A stretch of 32,787 nt of DNA, from contig JABFRC010000163.1 in the NCBI GenBank assembly GCA_013141375.1, positions 1 through 32,787 of the forward strand, read 5' to 3'. Below the pieces are notes generated by a model. It was not told the DNA's origin. It was given only the letters and a program-made list of their open reading frames with translations, and ran no database searches. This DNA comes from Methylococcaceae bacterium (GTDB lineage: Bacteria > Pseudomonadota > Gammaproteobacteria > Methylococcales > Methylomonadaceae). The translations under genes were made by a program, and so were the position numbers. This document shows positions 16,970 through 23,375 of this stretch, piece by piece (position 1 is the stretch's first letter; each line of letters starts with the position of its first letter).

Positions 16970-18141
16970 AAGTATTGCGAGGGATTTTAGCTGCCTCCGT
17001 GTTTTTCGAAGTTAGTTGCGCCTTGTTTCCCCCTTCCGGCAGTGTGAGTGAGCAAGTTAATTACTGGCTGGATAAACAGGAATATGGTAAAGCCATGGAC
17101 GTTGTTGCTACCTTGCAAGAACACCCCGATCCGGAAGTAAGTGACCCCCAAACGCTGCAAGATAAAATCTCTGATCAATCGTTACGCTATGAACAGCAAG
17201 TTATTATTGAGGCAGATAAAGCCTTAGCTAAAGAAGATTGGCGTTCTGCACTGGATCTGTATCAAGAGGCAATGGAGCGCTTGCCGACTAGCAAAAAGCT
17301 AAAAGAAGGTCAGCAGCAGCTGGAAAAGAAACAGCAGGCAAGTCTTGCCAAATTGCAATTAGATTTATTAGTGTCTCAGGGAGAGGCTGTCTACAACGAG
17401 CTGTTAATTAATCAGCAAGTTGCTGCTACAAACCCAAAAGATTGGTTGGTTAAATATAAACTGGATAGTAAAGCTGACGAGGCTGCTAAATTAGCTAATG
17501 AGCTGGCCGAATATGGCCGTCGCGGTTTGGCTGAAGGTGATATGGCGCTGGCTAAGCGCACATTGCCTTTGGCTGCCAAGCTTTCTTCAGCGCCTGATAT
17601 CAAAACAGCCTACGATCGATATCGTCAGCTACAAGATGAAGAAGATGTTCGGGCCGCTGAAGAGCAAGAACGCATTGTCGTGGAAGAAGAGCAAAAGCAG
17701 AAATCTCAAAGAAAGGTCTACGAAAAACAAATTAAGAAAAAGCAAAAGGTGGTAGTTGCCCGAAATCAAGACCTGGGTGATGATTTGCTGACCGAGTTTA
17801 AGAATGCTTATGCTGAGGGGCGATTTGCAGATGCGCTGCAGTTACGGCAAAAATTGGTAAAACTAAATTATGATAATGCTGAATTTCAAGGGTTGAGTGG
17901 TGACTTGAGCAATAATATTGCCAAGCATGTAAAGCATTTAACCGATATCGGTACTCAGCACTATAGTCGTCAACAGTATGAGCAGGCCTTGCAGAAGTGG
18001 CAGGAAGCCCAAGTATTGGATCCTCAAAACGAACAACTGAAAGCCCATGTTGAGCGGGCCGCCAAGGTATTGGAAAAATTAAAAAACTTAAAGCACAAAC
18101 AAGAAGTTGAAGTGGAGCCCGCTGCGACTCCTCTTAAATAA
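16966..18141 (+). CDS. Repeat-rich envelope protein coupled to the cyclase (TPR-like, unknown function)
   Basis: I do not recognise the family. The 391-residue product starts with a short export signal (about residues 1-18) ending in 'EVSCALFPPSG'. Cys18 might be lipidated, but the -3 residue is Glu, so the lipobox is poor. The body is helical with TPR-like units: 'ALAKEDWRSALDLYQEAMERLP' (about 85-106) and 'GTQHYSRQQYEQALQKWQEAQVLDP' (about 327-351). A highly charged coiled-coil stretch rich in E/Q/K (about 222-265) sits between them. It overlaps the cyclase stop (ATGA) and ends at a terminator, so the two genes form one unit; it may be a scaffold or a partner of the cyclase sensor domain. 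Confidence 0.8.
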   Translation: MKVLRGILAASVFFEVSCALFPPSGSVSEQVNYWLDKQEYGKAMDVVATLQEHPDPEVSDPQTLQDKISDQSLRYEQQVIIEADKALAKEDWRSALDLYQEAMERLPTSKKLKEGQQQLEKKQQASLAKLQLDLLVSQGEAVYNELLINQQVAATNPKDWLVKYKLDSKADEAAKLANELAEYGRRGLAEGDMALAKRTLPLAAKLSSAPDIKTAYDRYRQLQDEEDVRAAEEQERIVVEEEQKQKSQRKVYEKQIKKKQKVVVARNQDLGDDLLTEFKNAYAEGRFADALQLRQKLVKLNYDNAEFQGLSGDLSNNIAKHVKHLTDIGTQHYSRQQYEQALQKWQEAQVLDPQNEQLKAHVERAAKVLEKLKNLKHKQEVEVEPAATPLK

Positions 18142-18150
18142 AATTTAAAT

Positions 18151-18190
18151 AAAAAAAGCCGGCAACTTTTGCAAGTTGCCGGCTTTTTTT
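18151..18190. terminator. Bidirectional intrinsic terminator
   Basis: An A-run (18151-18157), a perfect 11-bp stem GCCGGCAACTT / AAGTTGCCGGC with a four-base loop, and a T-run (18184-18190). It serves the cyclase unit on the plus strand and the convergent multicopper oxidase gene on the minus strand. Confidence 0.96.
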
Positions 18191-18198
18191 ATGTGGGA

Positions 18199-19935
18199 CT
18201 ATCGTTTTATCAAACCAAGCGCGCGGTCAATAATAAGTTGTCGGTTGATAATCGCTATGTAAGCGAATATTCCTAATAGTATGCCGTAAAGCAGTTTCTC
18301 AAATGCCGAGCTGGAATTATCCTGAACCAATAGGTCAGAAGCTTTGCGTTGGGGAACCACGTTTTGCACGGCGGTTTTGGCGGGTTGAAAAGCGGCTTTA
18401 AGATCGGGTAATCCAAGGCTGTTCCAGGCATCATAGTCTTGCCAAGCCGGGTAATTGCGTTGCCAGAATTCTTTGGTGAAGTATTGCGCCAAACTCATGC
18501 CGTGTGCTTTTGGGATGCCTCGTTCGTCCAAATAACCTTTGTAAACTACGAGACTGATATCGCCACCTTCGCCAACACCATTGGTGGTAAAGGATTTTTC
18601 CACATGGTCATGGAACATCCAGATGCCTTGACCAAAGCTATTTAGACCGTCATCAACGCCGCTCAACTCCAGATCAATACGCTGAGCCGGCACCATGCCA
18701 TGGACATCGCGTTGTATATAAGAACCGGGGCCGTTATCAACACCGTCATAATGCGTAATGGTGGGTTTGTGGCCATGAATATGAACCGCCATGGCTTCTG
18801 TGTGGCCATTTAAAACACGCAGTTTAACTTTTTGATTTTCTTCCATTTCAATCAAAGACTCGCGTAGTGTGTACGGAAATGAACGGCCATTGAGCATGAA
18901 GTAATCATCGGTGGCGTCCGTTGTGTCATATTCCATGTTCATGTGTTTGGCAATCAGCCGCGGATCATTGGCTGATCTTGCTACCAATTCATGCAGTTCT
19001 TTGTCTGCTGTTTGATAATGTAAATCGTATTCGCGTGAATATTTTTCCAGTACCGCCACAGAAGGATGGCGCACTTGACCTGCGCCGACGTTTAAGGTTT
19101 GCGGCCAGTTGTTCGGTCGATTTTCCTCGACCACAAAAATACCCTGTAAACCCATTGGGATATGGGTATGTGGCTGTACATGGCAGTGATAATACATGGT
19201 GCCTGGTTGGCGAGGCTTGATGACATAAGTCTTACTTTGCCCTGGCATGACATCCATTTCACTTGTTTGGCCGACGCCATCATTACCACCACCGCCATGG
19301 TCCATATAAGGATGATCTATGCCATGTAAATGGATAGAATGCGGCAGGTAGTGGGTATTTTCCAGTACGAGCCAAACGACATCGTCCTGCTCAACACGAA
19401 TCACCGGTGAAGGCACCCGCAACAGTGGGTTGGCTATCGATTCATAGAGGCTCCGGGTAGACATGTCCCGGGTTTTTGGCGCGTACACCCAGAAGGTAGG
19501 TTGTATGCCAGGGGCTATGTCGAAAGTGGTGATGGGATCTCTTACATCAGGGGAGCGCCCGTTAAGTTCAACGACTTCGAGTTTGATTATAATTTTGTCC
19601 GGATCGCCATCACCATCCATATCATCAGACATGGTGATTGCGTCAGCGGCGAGCTGGGTCTGCATTAGCGTATTCATTGAAATGCCGTTTGTGCCTTTAA
19701 CGAAGGCGGCAATATCAGCGGGATTATCAGGATCACAAAGATGCGACGCTTGAATTTTTACGCCATCAATTTCCTGTTCATTTCGCCACTCGGCCGGTGT
19801 GAAGTCGGAGCATACGGCTTCTACCTCCCCTAGTTTAATTTTGCCCGAAGGCGGTAGATCATTTGCAGCCTGCGCCCATGAACTGATAAGCAGTGAGCAG
19901 GTGCCCAAAATAAAAGGATTCAAGTGTTTACGCAT
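18199..19935 (-). CDS. Exported, C-terminally membrane-anchored two-domain multicopper oxidase
   Basis: A 578-residue cupredoxin protein. A signal peptide (1-23, ending 'SWAQA') leads to an acidic N-terminal region with a calcium-loop-like 'DMDGDGDPDKI' (105-115). Cupredoxin domain 1 carries 'HSIHLHG' (199-205) and 'HCHVQPHTHIPM' (250-261), which fits HCHxxxHxxxxM and so holds the type 1 copper plus trinuclear ligands. Domain 2 has 'HIHGH' (385-389) and 'FHDHVEKSF' (441-449), where Asp replaces the type 1 Cys. The second domain thus gives trinuclear ligands only. A C-terminal helix (549-566) with a basic tail anchors it. Likely a periplasmic copper-dependent oxidase; substrate unknown. AGAGGT precedes the ATG by six bases. 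Confidence 0.88.
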   Translation of the reverse strand: MRKHLNPFILGTCSLLISSWAQAANDLPPSGKIKLGEVEAVCSDFTPAEWRNEQEIDGVKIQASHLCDPDNPADIAAFVKGTNGISMNTLMQTQLAADAITMSDDMDGDGDPDKIIIKLEVVELNGRSPDVRDPITTFDIAPGIQPTFWVYAPKTRDMSTRSLYESIANPLLRVPSPVIRVEQDDVVWLVLENTHYLPHSIHLHGIDHPYMDHGGGGNDGVGQTSEMDVMPGQSKTYVIKPRQPGTMYYHCHVQPHTHIPMGLQGIFVVEENRPNNWPQTLNVGAGQVRHPSVAVLEKYSREYDLHYQTADKELHELVARSANDPRLIAKHMNMEYDTTDATDDYFMLNGRSFPYTLRESLIEMEENQKVKLRVLNGHTEAMAVHIHGHKPTITHYDGVDNGPGSYIQRDVHGMVPAQRIDLELSGVDDGLNSFGQGIWMFHDHVEKSFTTNGVGEGGDISLVVYKGYLDERGIPKAHGMSLAQYFTKEFWQRNYPAWQDYDAWNSLGLPDLKAAFQPAKTAVQNVVPQRKASDLLVQDNSSSAFEKLLYGILLGIFAYIAIINRQLIIDRALGLIKR

Positions 19936-20337
19936 ACAAAGACCTCTGGAGTGATACGCTATAAAAACGAACTATCTAAAATAGACAGTTGTTTAATAAT
20001 TGGACCATTTTAACCGATTGCAATGAATAATCCATTTTAACCACTCACATACACTTGGCAATCGAGCGTTGTGTTAGGTTATTTCTGAATGAATTGACAT
20101 AGAGGTGAGTACAGAGAGCCTAATTTCATCATCAATTATGAGAAAGTTTTTTGGGCTTAATTTAAATGATTGGCTATTTTTAGTGTATCCACCTGATAGA
20201 AAGTAAACTAAACACTATAATCTGTTCACAATTTTTAACTCATTCTGTCCATCTATCTTTTTAGGGGCGGTATCGTCGTTACCATTAGGTGACTTCTTAG
20301 GGCATATTTTTAACTTCTAAAATTTAATGAGAAAGCT
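19936..20337. promoter_or_regulatory. 402-bp divergent intergenic region between the multicopper oxidase gene and motA
   Basis: Near the oxidase gene there is a dyad AACTATCTA-aaa-TAGACAGTT (19970-19990, 8 of 9 pairs), about 35 bases upstream of its ATG. Beyond it are two direct copies of CCATTTTAACC (20005-20015 and 20032-20042), 27 bases apart start to start. These could be binding sites controlling the oxidase. The half nearer motA is AT-rich. I find no convincing sigma-28 flagellar promoter and no RNA gene there. A 22-codon frame at about 20139 has no ribosome binding site and is probably chance. Confidence 0.5.
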
Positions 20338-21186
20338 ATGTTTGTAATTATTGGATACCTAATAATTTTGGGATGCGTATTGGGCGGCTTTATGTTGGCT
20401 GGCGGGCATCTGGGGGTTTTAGTTCAACCCGTTGAGGTGCTTATTATTGGCGGCTCGGCTTTTGGAGCGTTTCTTGCTGGTAACTCCATGCATACCGTAA
20501 AAGCGGCATTGGCCGGTGGTACGGGGACAATGAAGCCAAACAAGTTTAATAAAGATTTTTACGTGCAATTGTTATTAAGTTTTAATGCTCTTAGTCAAAA
20601 GGTACGGCGGGAAGGTTTATTGGCGTTGGAAGCGGTTGTTGAAAATCCTGAAAGCAGTTCCGTATTTGGGGAAAAGGTATTGGCCGATCACCATTTAATG
20701 GATTTTATTTGTGACAATTTGCGTTTGATCACTACCGGAGTGGATGTAAATCAACTTGAAGATCTTATGGATCAAGCGATAGAAGTTCACCATGAAGAAG
20801 GCCATGCCCCTATCAAAGCGGTTCAGAATGTGGGTGATGGTATGCCCGCTTTCGGTATCGTTGCGGCAGTAATGGGTGTGGTTCACACCATGGAATCTGT
20901 AGGTATTCCGCCTGCAGAATTAGGAAAGTTGATCGCTGCAGCGTTGGTGGGTACCTTTTTAGGTATTTTGTTGGCCTATGGTTTTGTTGGTCCGGTAGCT
21001 GCAGTAATGGCTGATCGACTGGAGGCAGAAGGCAATGCCTATAAATGTGCTCAAAAAGGTTTATTGAATTGCGCAAAGGGAACGTCACCCGCGATGACAG
21101 TAGAGTTCATGCGTTCAGTTATTGCCTCTGAAATGCGTCCTGGCTTTACCGAAATGGAAGAGCAATTGAAAGCCGCTAAGGGGTAA
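20338..21186 (+). CDS. motA: Flagellar motor stator protein MotA
   Basis: Inner-membrane ion-channel subunit of 282 residues (E. coli MotA has 295). Four hydrophobic segments are visible: about 2-22 and 28-48, then 'GMPAFGIVAAVMGVVHTM' and 'GTFLGILLAYGFVGPVAAVM'. The cytoplasmic loop between them includes 'RREGLLALEAVVENPE', the region that carries the rotor-contacting charged residues. It forms the 5:2 stator with MotB and drives flagellar rotation from the ion gradient. It is the first gene of a two-gene unit; a weak GAGAAAG lies before the ATG. No other flagellar gene is in the window, which is common because motAB often lies apart. Confidence 0.95.
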   Translation: MFVIIGYLIILGCVLGGFMLAGGHLGVLVQPVEVLIIGGSAFGAFLAGNSMHTVKAALAGGTGTMKPNKFNKDFYVQLLLSFNALSQKVRREGLLALEAVVENPESSSVFGEKVLADHHLMDFICDNLRLITTGVDVNQLEDLMDQAIEVHHEEGHAPIKAVQNVGDGMPAFGIVAAVMGVVHTMESVGIPPAELGKLIAAALVGTFLGILLAYGFVGPVAAVMADRLEAEGNAYKCAQKGLLNCAKGTSPAMTVEFMRSVIASEMRPGFTEMEEQLKAAKG

Positions 21187-21190
21187 TAGC

Positions 21191-22141
21191 ATGGCCGAAC
21201 AACCGATAATTATAAAAAAAGTCATCAAAAAGGGCGGGCACGGTCATCATGGCGGTGCTTGGAAAGTGGCTTATGCCGATTTCGTTACTGCGATGATGGC
21301 CTTCTTTTTACTGATGTGGCTACTTGGATCAACGGATGAAGCCACCAAAAAGGGGATTTCTGAATATTTTCAGGATCCTTATAAAGTATCACTCAATGGT
21401 GGGGAAGGTGTCGGTGATCGGACGAGTATTATTCAAGGTGGTGGCGATGATTTGACTACTAAGGACCAAGGTCAGGTAGACAAAGGGCAGCCCATTACTT
21501 CTGAAGAAATTTCAGAAGAGGAATTGGCACGCAGGGCGGAGCAACTGGAAAAAGAGAAATTGGAGAAATTAAAGGAAAAGATCCAGGAAATGGTGGAGGC
21601 CAATCCAAATTTAAATGAATATAAAGAGCAAATTAGATTGGAATCGACACCTGAGGGTTTGAAAATACAGGTGGTCGATGCAAAAAATCGCCCGATGTTC
21701 AAATTGGCTAGCTCCGGAATCGAGCCTTATGCGCAAATGATTTTAAGAGAGCTGGCGCCTGTAATTAATGAGCTGCCCAATAAAGTCACTATCAACGGTC
21801 ATACCGATGCCTTGCCTTACCCGGCAAACCGAACCGGCTATTCAAATTGGGAGCTTTCTAGCGATAGAGCCAATGTGGCTCGTCAGCAATTGACCCAAGG
21901 CGGATTTAGTGAAGATAAGGTTCTAAGAGTTGTGGGTCTGTCCTCAAGTATTCCCTATAACGCTGAGAACCCAACAGATCCGATGAATAGACGAATATCG
22001 ATAATTGTAATGAATAAAAAAGCTGAGCAACAGGTGTTGGAAGAGGCTGGTGGCAAACATTCTGAAAGTGATGTTGGTGCACCAGTCTTACCAAAAATGA
22101 CGACGAATATTCAGCAAAATACTAAGATCACTCCGCCTTGA
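21191..22141 (+). CDS. motB: Flagellar motor stator protein MotB
   Basis: A 316-residue stator subunit. The N-terminus is basic, with a His/Gly-rich stretch ('GGHGHHGGAWK'). The single membrane helix 'YADFVTAMMAFFLLMWLL' contains the ion-binding Asp, and the MMAFF form is proton-type MotB rather than sodium-type PomB. A periplasmic plug and a charged coiled linker follow, then a C-terminal OmpA-like peptidoglycan-binding domain with 'INGHTDALPY' and 'NRRISIIVMNK'. The ATG is four bases after the motA stop, with AAGGGG upstream in the end of motA. Confidence 0.95.
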   Translation: MAEQPIIIKKVIKKGGHGHHGGAWKVAYADFVTAMMAFFLLMWLLGSTDEATKKGISEYFQDPYKVSLNGGEGVGDRTSIIQGGGDDLTTKDQGQVDKGQPITSEEISEEELARRAEQLEKEKLEKLKEKIQEMVEANPNLNEYKEQIRLESTPEGLKIQVVDAKNRPMFKLASSGIEPYAQMILRELAPVINELPNKVTINGHTDALPYPANRTGYSNWELSSDRANVARQQLTQGGFSEDKVLRVVGLSSSIPYNAENPTDPMNRRISIIVMNKKAEQQVLEEAGGKHSESDVGAPVLPKMTTNIQQNTKITPP

Positions 22142-22195
22142 TGACTTAAGGCTTTCCTCTGAACCAACGTTTTGAATTAATAAGCGCTTAAACTG

Positions 22196-22930
22196 ATGCA
22201 ATTAATCAAAGCGTTGGCTTGTCAGGCTTTAGCTATCATTATCACCATCCTACTAGCAAAAATAGTACCTCAGTACATGCACGGATTGGTGCTTGTACTT
22301 TCCCTTCAAGGAATTGTTGCTGCGTTGTTTTCGTCGATGACGCATCAACCAGTCTGGTGGATTCCAATCCATTTGCTTTTTTTGCCCCTTGCATTCGGTT
22401 TATTGAATGCCAATCTTCCCGCTTGGATTTATTTGACGATATGGCTTGTATTGATGTTAATTTTCTGGGGAACTGTTAAAGGAGATGTGCCGCTGTATTT
22501 GTCATCTGATGCTGTGACAAGAGCTATTATTAAATTGGTCGAGCAGGAAAATGTGGGTAATTTCTGTGAGCTTGGAGCGGGGATTGGTACAGTTGTTGTT
22601 CCGTTAGCAAAAAACCTATCAACTTTACGAATTGAAGCAGTGGAAAGAGCGCCGTTGCCGCTAATAATAATGAAATTGCGTTGTTGGTTATTGCACAACG
22701 TGACGGTACAGAACAAAAACTTATGGGATTGTGATCTAGGGGATTTTGATCTGGTGTTTACTTTTTTATCGCCATTGTTTATGGAGCAAATAGGCGAAAA
22801 AGTAAAAAAGGAAATGCGCTCAGGAAGTTTGTTTGTTTCTTCTTCTTTTATCGTCCCCGATTGGCAACCGGAGTCTGTTATTGAACTTCAAGATGCGCGA
22901 GGAACACTACTATTTTGTTATCGAGTTTAA
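22196..22930 (+). CDS. Membrane-embedded class I SAM-dependent methyltransferase (unknown substrate)
   Basis: A 244-residue protein with about three N-terminal membrane helices (residues 1-95, for example 'ALACQALAIIITILLAKIV' and 'IYLTIWLVLMLIFWG'). A Rossmann methyltransferase domain follows, with motif I 'FCELGAGIGTVVVPLAK' (about 123-139), the acidic post-strand-2 residue in 'IEAVERAPL', and 'FDLVFTFLSPLFM' as strand 4. No methyl-acceptor motif is diagnostic. Membrane attachment suggests a lipid, quinone or membrane protein substrate. It lies 54 bases after motB and may be read from it or from its own promoter; a perfect 10-bp palindrome TAAGCGCTTA (22181-22190) sits directly before the start. 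Confidence 0.78.
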   Translation: MQLIKALACQALAIIITILLAKIVPQYMHGLVLVLSLQGIVAALFSSMTHQPVWWIPIHLLFLPLAFGLLNANLPAWIYLTIWLVLMLIFWGTVKGDVPLYLSSDAVTRAIIKLVEQENVGNFCELGAGIGTVVVPLAKNLSTLRIEAVERAPLPLIIMKLRCWLLHNVTVQNKNLWDCDLGDFDLVFTFLSPLFMEQIGEKVKKEMRSGSLFVSSSFIVPDWQPESVIELQDARGTLLFCYRV

Positions 22931-22990
22931 CTTGGAGACGATTTTTCGACATCCATGTCCTTAATCAAGTCTAAAATTTGGGCAGCTGAT

Positions 22991-23299
22991 TTATTCGAGG
23001 TCAGTTAAATATAAATCTTCAATAAGCTTTCTTTCTTCAGCAGTCAGCAGCACCCTGGCGTATTTTTTTAGCGAACGACTTTGTTCTGCAAGCTGTTGCT
23101 GACGACGATCCGGGTTGCGCCTCTCGTTACTTCGACGATTGTCCACTCTTCGATTGGTTTTAGGCCAGGCCAAATAGTTTTGTTTTATGTGTTCCTCCCA
23201 TTCAGGAGATCCAAAAGCATAAGGCACTTTACGGCGGTCTTCCACTCGTCGAGTTTCATTGGATCTGCGTAATTCTTTCCGCAAGTTGATTATGTTCAT
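22991..23299 (-). CDS. Small arginine-rich hydrophilic protein, unknown function
   Basis: I do not recognise a named family. The 102-residue protein is highly charged. Two clusters repeat an RR-x(3-4)-RR spacing: 'RRSNETRRVEDRR' (12-24) and 'RRVDNRRSNERRNPDRR' (49-65). The C-terminal part ('LLTAEERKLIEDLYLTDLE') is an acidic amphipathic helix. The pattern would suit nucleic acid or anionic membrane binding, but that is only inference. The frame is supported by a good ribosome binding site (AAGGTGAT just before the ATG) and by its own codon-length spacing. It lies 76 bases downstream of the cis/trans isomerase gene on the same strand and converges with the methyltransferase gene. Confidence 0.65.
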   Translation of the reverse strand: MNIINLRKELRRSNETRRVEDRRKVPYAFGSPEWEEHIKQNYLAWPKTNRRVDNRRSNERRNPDRRQQQLAEQSRSLKKYARVLLTAEERKLIEDLYLTDLE

Positions 23300-23375
23300 G
23301 TATCACCTTCTACTAATGTCTATCAGCGCATTCTTACATACACGAGCGCTAGTTAAAAACAATTTCTTAGTAAGT

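Noticed and set aside
20054-20072. TTGGCAATCGAGCGTTG as a sigma-54 promoter
   Set aside because: The required GG-10-GC spacing is not met (TT instead of GC), so it does not fit the consensus.
20139-20207. 22-codon ORF (MRKFFGLNLNDW...) upstream of motA
   Set aside because: No ribosome binding site and no reason beyond an open frame in AT-rich DNA.
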